From Jiangella aurantiaca (GTDB lineage Bacteria; Actinomycetota; Actinomycetes; Jiangellales; Jiangellaceae), in the NCBI RefSeq assembly GCF_004349105.1, contig NZ_SMLB01000055.1, positions 1 through 42,934 of the forward strand: DNA of 42,934 nucleotides, read 5' to 3'. Positions 8,318 to 16,965 of the stretch are shown one piece after another. The stretch's first letter is position 1; the number at the start of each line of letters is the position of its first letter. The translations under genes and the position numbers were made by a program. The notes below the pieces were generated by a model, which worked only from the letters and a program-made list of their open reading frames with translations, was not told the DNA's origin and did not search any database.

Positions 8318-9331
8318 GTGCGGCTGCTGGTACTCGGCGGGTCGGGGTTCCTGGGGCGCGCTGTCGTCGATGAGGCGGGGGCGCGCGGCTGGGCTGTGAC
8401 GACGTTCAACCGCGGGCTGCGCGGTCCGGCGCCCGAGGGGGCCGAGACGCTGCACGGCGACCGGCTGGACCCGTCGTCGCTGGCCGTGCTGGGCAGCGGC
8501 CGCAAGTGGGACGCCGTCGTCGACACCTGGTCGGGCATCCCGCGGGCGGTCCGCGACAGCGCTCGCGTCCTGCGCGGGCGGGTGGGGACGTACGCGTACG
8601 TGTCCAGCCGGTCGGTGTACGCGCCGCCGGTGCCGCCGGACGCCGACGAGTCCGCGCCGGTGCTGGCCTCGTCGCCCGACGCCGAGGACGGCGACTACGG
8701 CGAGCAGAAGGCCGGCGGCGAGCTGGCCGCGGTGCGCGCGTTCGGTGACGATGCGCTGATCGCCAGGGCCGGGCTGATCCTCGGCCCGCACGAGGACGTC
8801 GGCCGGCTGCCGTGGTGGCTGACCCGGGCCGCGCGCGGCGGGCCGATGCTGGCGCCTGGGCCGGCCGACCTGCCGATCCAGTACATCGACGCGCGCGACC
8901 TCGCCGCCTGGCTGGTGTCGTGTGTCGCGGCCGGGACGGGCGGCGTGTTCAACGCGGTCAGCCGGCCGGGCCACGCGTCGATGGGGGCGCTGCTGGATGC
9001 GGTCGTGGCGGTGACCGGCGGGGCGGCGTCGCTGCGCTGGGTGGACCCGGCGCCGATCCTGGCCGCGGGCGTCGTGCCGTGGACCGACCTGCCGGTCTGG
9101 ATCCCGCCGGAGCACGAGTTCGAGACGTTCGGCCTGCACTCTGCCGACGCGTCGAAGGCCGAGGCGGCGGGACTGCGGCCGCGGCCCGTCGAGGAGACGG
9201 TCGGCGACACGTGGGCCTGGCTGCGCTCGATCGGCGGCTCCGTGCCCCAGCGGCCCGATCGCCCCGCCGTCGGCCTCGACCCGGCCATCGAGGCGGCGAT
9301 TCTCGCGTCCGCGGGCTCACCGTCCCCCTGA
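8318..9331 (+). CDS. NAD-dependent epimerase/dehydratase (extended SDR)
   Basis: This is a Rossmann-fold reductase or epimerase acting on an unknown substrate. The 337-residue product opens with the dinucleotide-binding MRLLVLGGSGFLG, has a DTWSGIP/YAYVSSRSVY segment that supplies the active-site Ser and, further on, DYGEQK as a YxxxK catalytic pair, then PIQYIDARDLAAWLV, typical of extended SDRs. I prefer GTG 8318, 7 bases after a GGGGG run; GTG 8294, overlapping the helY stop as GTGA, would add eight residues and is equally possible. It is the last plus-strand gene of the block, followed by a long hairpin at 9367-9438. Confidence 0.8.
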   Translation: MRLLVLGGSGFLGRAVVDEAGARGWAVTTFNRGLRGPAPEGAETLHGDRLDPSSLAVLGSGRKWDAVVDTWSGIPRAVRDSARVLRGRVGTYAYVSSRSVYAPPVPPDADESAPVLASSPDAEDGDYGEQKAGGELAAVRAFGDDALIARAGLILGPHEDVGRLPWWLTRAARGGPMLAPGPADLPIQYIDARDLAAWLVSCVAAGTGGVFNAVSRPGHASMGALLDAVVAVTGGAASLRWVDPAPILAAGVVPWTDLPVWIPPEHEFETFGLHSADASKAEAAGLRPRPVEETVGDTWAWLRSIGGSVPQRPDRPAVGLDPAIEAAILASAGSPSP

Positions 9332-9366
9332 CGGTCCCACCGCGCCCGCACCAGCGCCCGACCCGG

Positions 9367-9438
9367 GTTGATCTTGGAGTTGTTCGGCGATTGCTGGGCG
9401 ATTCGTCCGTTTGATACCCGAAGAACTCCAAGATCAAC
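9367..9438. repeat. Intergenic long inverted repeat, GTTGATCWTGGAG family
   Basis: The left arm 9367-9387 begins GTTGATCTTGGAGTT and the right arm 9418-9438 is its reverse complement with one mismatch over 21 bases; the loop is 30 bases. It lies between the ends of two convergent genes, so it can terminate transcription from both sides. The outer 13 bases match the arms of the hairpin at 42362-42424, which marks it as a dispersed element rather than a simple terminator. Confidence 0.75.
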
Positions 9439-9461
9439 GTTCGCGGCGACCCTGGCATCGC

Positions 9462-9602
9462 TCAGCTCTGGCTGAAGTAGACCCGGGTGACGGTGTCGTC
9501 CGGGCCGAAATCGACCACCAGCAGCTCGAAGTCGATCATGGTCGGCCGCGCCTCGGCGGCAGCCGAACACCAGGCGTCCGCGTGGAGACCGCCCGGCGTC
9601 AT
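9462..9602 (-). CDS. Small ORF coupled to the 5'-3' exonuclease, function unknown
   Basis: This 46-residue ORF starts at an ATG that shares one base with the exonuclease stop (TGATG), the arrangement expected for translational reinitiation. The product, beginning MTPGGLHADAWCSAAEARP, continues with a TMIDFELLVVDFG stretch and ends TRVYFSQS. The second half looks like two beta strands of a folded domain, and its codon use is GC-rich like its neighbours. I do not recognise it. It may be a real small protein or the surviving C-terminus of a longer gene truncated by rearrangement; the adjacent repeat at 9367-9438 fits either view. Confidence 0.45.
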   Translation of the reverse strand: MTPGGLHADAWCSAAAEARPTMIDFELLVVDFGPDDTVTRVYFSQS

Positions 9603-10531
9603 CAGGCCGGTGCCGGGCTGAACGCGTTGAGCACCCGGTTCAGCGACGAGTCCAGGCCCCAGCGGTTAGCCAGCTCGACCAGCGCCTCTGGGTCGGCCGG
9701 CGCCGAGGGCAGGGTGTCGTCGTAGTCGGGCAGCGGCACGTCGTGGCGCACCTCGACGACGTCTGGCGCGACGAGGAGGTATTCGCGCGCGTCGGCGAGC
9801 TTGCGGCGCAGCGTGGGCGACAGGTCCGCCGCCGGGTCGTCGACCGCCGCCAGCAGCCCGTCGATGCTGCCGAACCGGGTGATCAGCGTGCCGGCGGTCT
9901 TGTCGCCGACACCGGCGACGCCGGGCAGGCCGTCACTGGGGTCGCCGCGCAGCGTCGCGAAGTCGGCGTACGAGCGGCCCGGGATGCCGTACTTCGCGGC
10001 GACCACGGTCTCGTCGACCACCTCGTGCCGGCCGACGCCGCGGGCGGTGTAGAGGATGCGGACGCCCCGGGCGTCGTCGACCAGCTGGAACAGGTCGCGG
10101 TCGCCGGTGACGACGTCGACGGGGCCCGGGTCGCCGGTCGCGAGCGTGCCGATGACGTCGTCGGCCTCGAAGCCCGGCACGCCGATGTGCGCGATGCCCA
10201 GTGCCGTCAGGACCTCGAGGATGACCGGGATCTGCGCCTCGAGCGCCGCCGGGACCTCTTCGATGTTGCGGGCGGCGTTGGCCAGCCGGTGCGCCTTGTA
10301 CGACGGCAGCAGCGCCACCCGGAACGCCGGCCGCCAGTCGGCGTCTAGGCAAGCGACCAGCCGGGCCGGCCGCCGGTCGGTGGTCAGCCGGGCGATGAAG
10401 TCCAGCAGCCCCCGCACAGCGTTCACCGGCGTGCCGTCGGGGGCCTTGATGGACTCCGGCACCCCGAAGAAGGCGCGGAAGTACAGCGAGGCGGTGTCGA
10501 GGAGCATCAGGCGGTTCTCGGTGCCGGGCAT
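9602..10531 (-). CDS. 5'-3' exonuclease (PolA N-terminal-domain-like)
   Basis: This 309-residue protein matches the 5' nuclease domain of DNA polymerase I as a stand-alone enzyme, expected to remove RNA primers or flap ends using two metal ions. The family signatures are visible: LMLLDTASLYFRAFFG at the N-terminus, GFEADDVIGTLA with the metal-binding acidic cluster near 120, VVTGDRDLFQLVDD, and SDGLPGVAGVGDKTAGTLI (helix-hairpin-helix) near 200. The ATG is the first start of the frame. It is divergent from the broken MMPL gene, with about 90 bases between them. Actinobacteria often carry such a second nuclease in addition to PolA. Confidence 0.92.
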   Translation of the reverse strand: MPGTENRLMLLDTASLYFRAFFGVPESIKAPDGTPVNAVRGLLDFIARLTTDRRPARLVACLDADWRPAFRVALLPSYKAHRLANAARNIEEVPAALEAQIPVILEVLTALGIAHIGVPGFEADDVIGTLATGDPGPVDVVTGDRDLFQLVDDARGVRILYTARGVGRHEVVDETVVAAKYGIPGRSYADFATLRGDPSDGLPGVAGVGDKTAGTLITRFGSIDGLLAAVDDPAADLSPTLRRKLADAREYLLVAPDVVEVRHDVPLPDYDDTLPSAPADPEALVELANRWGLDSSLNRVLNAFSPAPA

Positions 10532-10623
10532 GCCGATCAGCCTACTGAGCCGTCGTCGCCCTCAGGTCGTTGACAGGCCCGGATGCCGGTCCTACGTTCG
10601 CAGGAAGACGCCGGGGGGCGACG

Positions 10624-12772
10624 ATGGCGGAATCAACGGGGTTGGAGCGGCTCGGGCGGGGGTGCGCCCGGCACCCGTGGCCGGTCGTCGTGGTGTGGCT
10701 GGTGGTCCTGGCCGGCACCGTGGTCGCCGACCGAGTCTGGGGCGGCACGTACAGCGACGACTTCACCCTGCCGGGCACCGAGTCCGGGCAAGGCAGCGAC
10801 CTGCTGGTCGAGCACGAGGTCGCTGCCAGCGCGTACTCGGCGCGGCTGGTGTTCCAGGACGACGCCGGCCTGGCGGCGCAGTCCGGCGCCGTGGACGAAT
10901 CAGTGGCGAACGTCGAGTCGGTCGAGCACGTGCTGACGGTGTCCGACCTGGTCCCGGCGCCCGGACGGCTCCGTCGGCTACGTCACCGTCCAGTTCGACG
11001 GCAACCCCGGCGCGTTCGGATCGACGTTCGTCGATTCCATGGATACCGCCACCGACCCGGCGCGCGAGGCCGGCGTCGATGTCGAATACACCGGCGCGCT
11101 GGGCCAGGCGGCGGAGCCGGCGCCGGACGACCGGCGCTCCGAGGGCATCGGGATCGCGGTGGCGCTCGTCGTGCTGCTGGTGGCGTTCGGCAGCGTCGTG
11201 GCCGCGGTCCTGCCGATCGCGTCGTCGGTGGTCGGCGTGGTGGCGGCGCTGAGCCTGCTCGGGCTGCTCGCCGCCGGGGTCGACTTCGCGACGGCGTCGC
11301 CGACGCTCGCCGTCATGCTCGGGCTGGGCGTCGGCATCGACTACGCGCTGTTCCTGACGACGCGGCACCGGCAGGGGCTGCTGGACGGCGCCGACCCGGT
11401 TGCGGCCGCCGGGCGGACCGTCGCGAGCAGCGGCCGTTCGGTGCTGATCGCCGCCTGTACGGTCGTCATCGCGCTGGCCGGGCTGTGGGCCACGCGCATC
11501 GGCTTCATCGGCAAGCTCGGGCTGGCCGCCGCGGTGGCCGTCGTCGTCGCCGGGATCGCCGCGGTCACGCTGGTGCCGGCCCTGCTCGGCGCGGCGGGAC
11601 GGCGGATCGACCGGCTGCGGGTCCGGACACCGGTGGCGGAGGAGTCCGGCGACGGTGCCGCGTCGGGCTGGCGGCGGTACGCGCTGGCGCTGGACCGGCA
11701 CCCGTGGCGCTACCTCGTCGCCGGCGTGCTGGTCGCCGGTATCCTCGCGGTGCCGACGCTCTCGCTGCGGCTCGGGCACGTCGACGATGGCGCGTCGGCG
11801 CCGGGCAGCACCACCCGGGCGGCCTACGACGCTATCTCGACCGGCTTCGGCCAGGGCGTGAACGGCCAGTTCACGCTCGCCGTCGACGTCGGTGACGGCG
11901 ACGACGGCGCGACCATCGCGTCGGAGCTGCAGTCCGCCATCGCCGGCACGTCCGGCGTCGCCGCCGTCACCGACTTCGCCCCCAGCCAGGACGGTGCCCT
12001 GCTGGTCGCGACGGTGACGCCGTCAACGCGGCCACAGGACGCCGCGACCGACGACTTGCTGCACACGCTGCGGGACGACACCATCGCCCCGCTGCTGGCG
12101 GGGTCGAACACGTCGGCCTATGTCACCGGCCTGACGGCGGCCCAGCTGGACTTCCGCGACCTGGTGGCCGACCGGCTGCCGGAGATCATCGCGATCGTCG
12201 TCGGCGCGGCGTTCGTCGTGCTGCTGCTGTCGTTCCGCAGCCCGGTGCTCGCGCTCAAGGCGGCGCTGCTCAACCTGCTCTCGATCGCCGCCGCCTACGG
12301 CGTCGTCGTCGCCGTGTTCCAATGGGGCTGGGGGTCGTCGCTGCTTGGCGTGGACCAGCCGGTGCCGATCGAGTCCTACGTCCCGATGATCATGTTCGCG
12401 ATCGTCTTCGGGCTGTCGATGGACTACGAGGTGTTCCTGCTGTCACGAGTCCGGGAGGCGTGGCTGGCGACGGGGGAGAACCACGGCAGCGTCGCGACCG
12501 GGCTGGCGGTGACGGCGCGGGTCATCTCGTCGGCGGCGCTGATCATGATGACCGTCTTCTTCGCGTTCGTGGTCGCCGACGACGTCGTCATCAAGATGCT
12601 GGCGGTCGGACTGGGGTTCAGCGTGTTGATCGACGCCACCGTGATCAGGCTGCTGGTGGTGCCGGCGGCGATGTTCCTGCTCGGGGACCGGTGCTGGTGG
12701 CTGCCTCGCTGGCTGGACCGGGCGCTGCCGCACCTGGAGCCGGAGGCGGACCTCACCCGCTCGGGCCGCTGA
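10624..12772 (+). pseudogene. MMPL family transporter, broken by a single frameshift
   Basis: Together the two reading frames encode a roughly 715-residue RND-type MMPL transporter, which normally exports lipids or hydrophobic compounds. The first frame (from ATG 10624 after a GGGGG run) gives RHPWPVVVVWLVVLAGTVVAD and reads well up to VSDLVPAP. The frame then shifts by one base at the CCC run 10960-10962; the next frame continues as DGSVGYVTVQFDG and stays open to 12772. That second part has the expected membrane helices and the MMPL signatures GVGIDYALFLTTRHR and FGLSMDYEVFLLSRVREAW. Deleting one C would restore a full-length protein. No other decay is seen, so this is either a very recent mutation or a sequencing or assembly error. 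The end overlaps the convergent sortase gene by 20 bases. Confidence 0.82.
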
Positions 12773-13457
12773 CCAGCGTGCCGGTGGCGTACATGCGGTG
12801 CGACGAGCCGAACCGCGGCCAGCACGTGGTGAGCGTGATGCGCTGCTCGGTCGGCTCGGTGTCGCGTGGCTCGCCGGGCACGGGGTCGACCACCCAGACG
12901 TCGCTGATGTCGATGCGGTTGCCGTCGCTGTCGCCGTCGGGGGCGTCGTCGAGCTGGTAGACGTAGGTGCCGTCGGCCATCTCGATCTCGATGGTGTCCC
13001 CGACGCGGAGCTGGGGGAAGTCGGCGAACGGCTCGGCGTGCCCGGAGCGGTGCGCGGCGATGCCGACGTTGCCCAGCTCGCCGGGGTTGGCCGTGTTCGG
13101 GTAGTGGCCGGGGCCGCGGGCGAGGTCGTCGGGCTGCACGCCCTGGACGATGGTGAACTCCCAGTCGTCGCCGAAGCGGGGGATGCGCAGGATGCCGTAC
13201 GCGTCGCCCTCTGCCAGCGCGTCGGGGTCAGGCGCCGGCGCATCCGGCGCGAGCTGCTCCCACTGGGTCCCGAGCTCGTCCTCGAGCGCGTCCTGCGCCC
13301 GCGCCGTCTGGATGCCGGTGCCCCAGAGGATGTAGACGACGAAGAGCAGGACCAGCGCGCCCGCGGTGAGCAGCAGCTCGCCGATGCCTCCGATGACGAC
13401 GGCCCAGGCACTGCGGCGGGGCCGGGTGCTGACGCGCTGCTGCGCGTGTCGTGGCAT
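12753..13457 (-). CDS. Class E sortase
   Basis: Sortases cleave a C-terminal sorting signal on exported proteins and attach them to the cell wall; class E enzymes of high-GC actinobacteria prefer LAXTG. The 234-residue product has an N-terminal membrane anchor (about 17-44, preceded by RPRRSAW), the catalytic His in GIAAHRSGH (H136), Cys in TLTTC (C212) and Arg in HRMYATG (R221). The Asn/Gly-rich GELGNVGIAAHR context is typical of class E. The ATG at 13457 is the family-consistent start. A possible substrate, the LAQTG mini-protein at 20027-20194, lies 7 kb away. The gene is convergent with the MMPL gene. Confidence 0.92.
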   Translation of the reverse strand: MPRHAQQRVSTRPRRSAWAVVIGGIGELLLTAGALVLLFVVYILWGTGIQTARAQDALEDELGTQWEQLAPDAPAPDPDALAEGDAYGILRIPRFGDDWEFTIVQGVQPDDLARGPGHYPNTANPGELGNVGIAAHRSGHAEPFADFPQLRVGDTIEIEMADGTYVYQLDDAPDGDSDGNRIDISDVWVVDPVPGEPRDTEPTEQRITLTTCWPRFGSSHRMYATGTLVSGPSG

Positions 13458-13496
13458 ACCCACGACCCTAATAGGGCGGCGGCTGGAGTCGAAGGC

Positions 13497-13619
13497 GTGT
13501 TGATCGCCGAAGATCTTCTCCTGCTCGCGTACGACGACGAAACGGGCACACCGGTCCAGGCGGCGGTGACGGGTGCCATCGTGGTCGCCAGCTCCGCCGC
13601 GGCGGCCGGCGGCAGCTGA
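13497..13619 (+). pseudogene. Remnant of a GPP34 (GOLPH3-like) family protein
   Basis: The plus strand reads VLIAEDLLLLAYDDETGTPV, the normal N-terminus of bacterial GPP34 proteins (about 200-230 residues, phosphoinositide-binding family in eukaryotes). After some 20 residues similarity is lost and the frame ends with an Ala-rich stretch after 40 residues. The rest of the domain is absent, since the M24 peptidase begins 24 bases later. I read it as a deletion remnant. It could still be translated, because GTG 13497 and TTG 13500 are both possible starts. Confidence 0.6.
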
Positions 13620-13643
13620 GCGGCGGCTGGCTAGAGTGCGACA

Positions 13644-14750
13644 GTGACCGCCGACCTCGACGACCGCCTGGTCCGGGCCCGCGCCGCGGCTGCCACCGCG
13701 GGCCTCGACGCCCTGCTCATCACGCCCGGCGCCGGGCTGCGCTACCTCACTGGCTACGACGCGAAGCCGCTGGAGCGGCTGACCTGTCTGGTGCTGCCGG
13801 TCGACGGCCCGGCGACGCTGCTGGTGCCCGCGCTGGAGCAGCCCGCGGCACTCGCGTCCGGTGCGGGCGAGCTCGCCCTCGAGGTGTGGTCGTGGCAGGA
13901 GACCGACGACGCCGTCGCGCTCGCCGCGGCGTTGCTGCCCGGCGCGCGCAGGGTGGGGCTGGACGACCAGATGTGGGCCGAGAAGACGCTGCGGTTCCGG
14001 GCCGCGATGCCTGGTGTCGAGCAGGTCGCCGCCGGTGCCGTCCTGTCCGAGCTGCGGATGCGCAAGTCCCCGACCGAGGTCGAGCTGCTGCGCGAGGCCG
14101 CGGCCGCCATCGACCGCGTGCACGCCCGGATGGGCGAGTGGCTGCGGGCCGGCCGCACGGAGGCCGAGGTGGGCCGCGACATCGCCGCGGCGATCCTCGC
14201 CGAGGGGCACGTGAGCGTCGACTTCGTCATCGTCGCGTCCGGGCCGAACGGCGCCAGCCCGCATCACGAGACCAGCGACCGCGTCATCGCGGCCGGCGAC
14301 CCCGTCGTCGTCGACATCGGCGGCACGACGGCGGCCGGGTACTGCTCCGACTCCACCCGCACGTACGCCGTCGGCGAGCCGCCGGAGGAGTACCGGACGG
14401 CGTACGAGGCGCTGTGGCGGGCCCAGGAGGCCGCGGTCGCGCACGTCCGGCCGGGCGTGACGGCGGAGTCGGTCGACGCGGCTGCTCGGGACCTGCTCAC
14501 CGATGCCGGGCTGGGGGAGTACTTCATCCACCGCACCGGCCACGGCATCGGGCTCGAGACGCACGAGGATCCGTACATCGTCGCCGGCAACGCCACGCCG
14601 CTGGAGCCGGGCATGGCGTTCTCCGTCGAGCCGGGGTTCTACCTGGCCGGCCGCTACGGGGCGCGCATCGAGGACATCGTCGTGGCGACCGCGGACGGGG
14701 TGGAGGCGCTGAACCGTCGGCCGCGCGACCTGGTGATCCTGGATACGTGA
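13644..14750 (+). CDS. M24 family metallopeptidase (Xaa-Pro aminopeptidase-like)
   Basis: This 368-residue enzyme is predicted to remove N-terminal residues before proline using a dinuclear metal centre in the cytoplasm. It has the creatinase-like N-terminal domain (about 1-130) and the pita-bread catalytic domain. The metal ligands are visible: Asp in VVVDIGGTTAAGYCSDSTRTY (two Asp), His in HRTGHGIGLETHEDP, Glu in FSVEPGFYL and Glu in GARIEDIVVAT. No signal peptide is present. GTG 13644 is the only good start, following a GAGTG-rich leader. It may be a Pro-dipeptidase rather than an aminopeptidase; the family members are not separable here. Confidence 0.9.
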   Translation: MTADLDDRLVRARAAAATAGLDALLITPGAGLRYLTGYDAKPLERLTCLVLPVDGPATLLVPALEQPAALASGAGELALEVWSWQETDDAVALAAALLPGARRVGLDDQMWAEKTLRFRAAMPGVEQVAAGAVLSELRMRKSPTEVELLREAAAAIDRVHARMGEWLRAGRTEAEVGRDIAAAILAEGHVSVDFVIVASGPNGASPHHETSDRVIAAGDPVVVDIGGTTAAGYCSDSTRTYAVGEPPEEYRTAYEALWRAQEAAVAHVRPGVTAESVDAAARDLLTDAGLGEYFIHRTGHGIGLETHEDPYIVAGNATPLEPGMAFSVEPGFYLAGRYGARIEDIVVATADGVEALNRRPRDLVILDT

Positions 14751-14787
14751 CATCGCGGACATAGCGCCGAAACCGTTCCGCGCGAGC

Positions 14788-14816
14788 GTGTCAGTGCACA
14801 TCCACCGTCCTGACAC
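14788..14816. promoter_or_regulatory. Inverted repeat upstream of the amidase operon
   Basis: GTGTCAG (14788-14794) and CTGACAC (14810-14816) form a perfect 7-base inverted repeat with a 15-base spacer, ending 14 bases before the ATG of the small ORF. It could be an operator for a dimeric repressor or a small leader hairpin next to the ribosome-binding site GAGGAG. No matching regulator was identified. Confidence 0.35.
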
Positions 14817-14830
14817 CCTCGAGGAGCGAC

Positions 14831-15133
14831 ATGGCGCCCACCCCACCGACCGACGCCGAGCTCGACGTCATGATCCGGGCCCGGCTCGCCGCCGTCGGCA
14901 TCGACCTGGACCAGCTGCCGCCGGGCACGGCCGCTGACCCGGAGACCGGCGCACCCGGCCGGGCCGCCGTCCTGGCTTCGCTGCGCTCGTTCGCGCGGTC
15001 GTCGCTGGCCGAGATCAGCGCTTGGGTGCCGCCGGCGCCGACCGGCACGCCCGCCACGCAGGCCGTCGAGCTGTCGCAGCAGGCCGCGCCGATGCTGTAC
15101 CCGTCCATCAGCACGGCCTGGAGGGACTCGTGA
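14831..15133 (+). CDS. Small protein coupled to the Tat amidase, function unknown
   Basis: This 100-residue soluble-looking protein has a good GAGGAGCGAC ribosome site 4 bases before its ATG. It is predicted mostly helical, with an acidic N-terminal part (DAELDVMIRARLAAVGIDLDQLP), a middle helix (GRAAVLASLRSFARSSLAEISAW) and a Pro/Ala-rich tail ending LYPSISTAWRDS. It has no signal peptide or cysteines. Its stop overlaps the amidase GTG by 4 bases (GTGA). I do not recognise the family. By analogy with small partners of amidase-signature enzymes such as GatC or AtzG it could be an accessory subunit, but the amidase appears exported while this protein does not, which argues against a simple complex. 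Confidence 0.75.
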   Translation: MAPTPPTDAELDVMIRARLAAVGIDLDQLPPGTAADPETGAPGRAAVLASLRSFARSSLAEISAWVPPAPTGTPATQAVELSQQAAPMLYPSISTAWRDS

Positions 15134-16779
15134 CGGGGGTGCCGGAGCTGGAGACCGGCGACCCGCAGGATGTGCACGTCGACCGGCGCTCGTTCCTCGC
15201 CCGGATGGCCGTGCTGTCCGCGGGCGCAGCGGTGGCCGGCACCGTCGGGCTGCCGCAGGTGGCCTTCGCCGGGCCGGCCGCGCCGCGGTCCCGGACCGGC
15301 CCGCACACGGACGCATCCACGTCGCCGCGGCCGGAGGCGGTGGCCGACCCGACCGAGCTGACCATCGCCGAGGCGGCGTACCTGCTGCGCGCTGGGACGC
15401 TGCGGGCGGAGACGCTGCTCGAGGCGTACCTGGAGCGCATCGCGGCGTACGACGACGTCTACCAGGCGTTCAACCTGGTGCTCACCGAGCAGGCCGCGGC
15501 GGCGGCCCGGGCGCTGCGGCGCGGCCACTACCGCGGCCCGCTGCACGGGATCCCACTGGCGATCAAGGACAACTACTACACGGCGGGCGTGCGGACGACG
15601 GCGAACTCGTACGTCTTCGCCGACTTCGTCCCGCCGTTCGACGCCACCAGCGTCGCCAAGCTGACGGCGGCGGGCGGCATCGTGCTCGGCAAGACCCAGA
15701 TGGGTCCGCTGGCGACGACCCGCGCGACCACGCCCGACGGCATGGTCACGACGGTGAACGCCTGGACGCCGGAGAACCCGTCGACGAACCCGGGCGGCTC
15801 CTCGACCGGGACCGCGACCGCGGTGGCCGGCCGCCTGGCGACGTCGGGCATCGGGACGCAGACCGGCGGCTCGATCACGGCGCCGTCGAACGCGCAGAAC
15901 CTCACCGGGCTGAAGCCGACGATGGGCCGGGTGTCGCTGTACGGGATCGTCCCGCTGACGTACTCGCGCGACCACCCGGGCCCGCTGGCCCGCGACGCCA
16001 GGGACGCGGCGATCATGCTGTCGGCGATGGCCGGCGAGGACGCCAACGATCCGCGCACCCAAGGGCTGCCGCCGGTGCCTGACCTCGTCGCCGCGGCGAC
16101 GCCGGTGTACCGGGGCAAGCGGCTGAAGCTGCGCTGGCCCACCCGGATCGGCGTCATCCCGGGGTTCGTCTCGGGGACCAGCCCGACGGCGGCCGCTCGG
16201 CGCGCGTTCCTCGACACGCTGGCCGGTGTCGAGGGCGTCAGGGTGGTCGACGTGACGCTGCCGGACGAGTGGGACCTGCTCACCGGTCGCTTCAACGACG
16301 TCCGCCTGCCCGAGCGGGCCGAGCCGTTCGTGCCGTACCTGCGCCAGGACCTGCGGCTGTTCGGTGTGTCGCTCACCAGCTGGCTGCAAGGCGCGCTCAT
16401 GGGCGCCGACGAGTACCTGACCGGCCAGCGGGCCAAACTGGTGCTGCTGGAGCGGGTGCTGGACGACCTGTTCGCCCAGTGCGACGTCGTGGTGCAGACC
16501 TCACCGGTGCCGTTCGACATCATCGGGCTGCCGGAGCTGGCGCTGCCGATCGGCTTCTCCGGCGGGTTGCCGATCGGGACCATCCTGGGCGGCCGCCCTT
16601 ACGCCGAGGACCGGCTGCTCGCGGTGGCGGCGGCCTACCAGGCCCTGACCGACTGGCACTGGCGCCGTCCGGCCGACCCGGTCGCGGCGGGCGCGGCGGC
16701 CGGGGCACGGTCGCTGGCGAGCGCGGCGGCGGCCCGGCCCCGGCTGACGGCGGCGGAGGCGGCCGAGCAGTCGCAGTAG
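15130..16779 (+). CDS. Amidase-signature family amidase with Tat-type signal
   Basis: Amidase-signature enzymes hydrolyse amide bonds with a Ser-cisSer-Lys triad. The 549-residue product begins with an acidic leader, then DRRSFLARMAVLSAG, a Tat-type signal (RR-S-F-L followed by a hydrophobic core and an AFA-like cleavage site near 47). The catalytic Lys is in GIPLAIKDNYYT, the cis-Ser in NPGGSSTGTATAVAG and the nucleophile in GTQTGGSITAPS. The second Gly pair of the usual GGSSGGS is replaced by TG, a mild deviation. GTG 15130 overlaps the preceding stop. The substrate is unknown. Tat export is inferred from the signal alone. It converges on the oxidoreductase at 16966-18318. Confidence 0.88.
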   Translation: MTGVPELETGDPQDVHVDRRSFLARMAVLSAGAAVAGTVGLPQVAFAGPAAPRSRTGPHTDASTSPRPEAVADPTELTIAEAAYLLRAGTLRAETLLEAYLERIAAYDDVYQAFNLVLTEQAAAAARALRRGHYRGPLHGIPLAIKDNYYTAGVRTTANSYVFADFVPPFDATSVAKLTAAGGIVLGKTQMGPLATTRATTPDGMVTTVNAWTPENPSTNPGGSSTGTATAVAGRLATSGIGTQTGGSITAPSNAQNLTGLKPTMGRVSLYGIVPLTYSRDHPGPLARDARDAAIMLSAMAGEDANDPRTQGLPPVPDLVAAATPVYRGKRLKLRWPTRIGVIPGFVSGTSPTAAARRAFLDTLAGVEGVRVVDVTLPDEWDLLTGRFNDVRLPERAEPFVPYLRQDLRLFGVSLTSWLQGALMGADEYLTGQRAKLVLLERVLDDLFAQCDVVVQTSPVPFDIIGLPELALPIGFSGGLPIGTILGGRPYAEDRLLAVAAAYQALTDWHWRRPADPVAAGAAAGARSLASAAAARPRLTAAEAAEQSQ

Positions 16780-16807
16780 GAGGCGGAGTGAAGGGAACGG
16801 AGGCCGG

Positions 16808-16850
16808 CATCACCAGGATTTCTGGACCATCGACACGATTGCAGACGTAG
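16808..16850. repeat. Dispersed intergenic repeat, CACGATTGCAG family, copy 1
   Basis: This copy reads CATCACCAGGATTTCTG (16808-16824), a 9-base variable spacer and CACGATTGCAG (16834-16844). The two blocks are identical, in the same order and spacing, to the reverse complement of 28221-28266. The stem flanking ATTGCAGA is degenerate here. It lies just after the amidase stop. Confidence 0.65.
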
Positions 16851-16907
16851 TGCGACACGGGATCTCGTGCTGAACGTGATCGTTTGGCCCGAGCCAACCG
16901 ATCCCAC

Positions 16908-16938
16908 CCGCGCCGACCCCCCACGGAGGTCGGCGCGG
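16908..16938. terminator. Bidirectional terminator hairpin
   Basis: CCGCGCCGACC (16908-16918) pairs perfectly with GGTCGGCGCGG (16928-16938) across a 9-base loop. It lies between the convergent amidase and FAD oxidase genes, 28 bases from the latter's stop. No T-run follows, which is usual for GC-rich actinobacterial terminators. Confidence 0.6.
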
Positions 16939-16965
16939 CGGCGTGTCCCCTTCGACTGCTCCGCC

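Noticed and set aside
12753-14846. Extension of the sortase frame upstream to 14846
   Set aside because: It would run antisense through the M24 peptidase gene; the sortase family begins at the ATG 13457.
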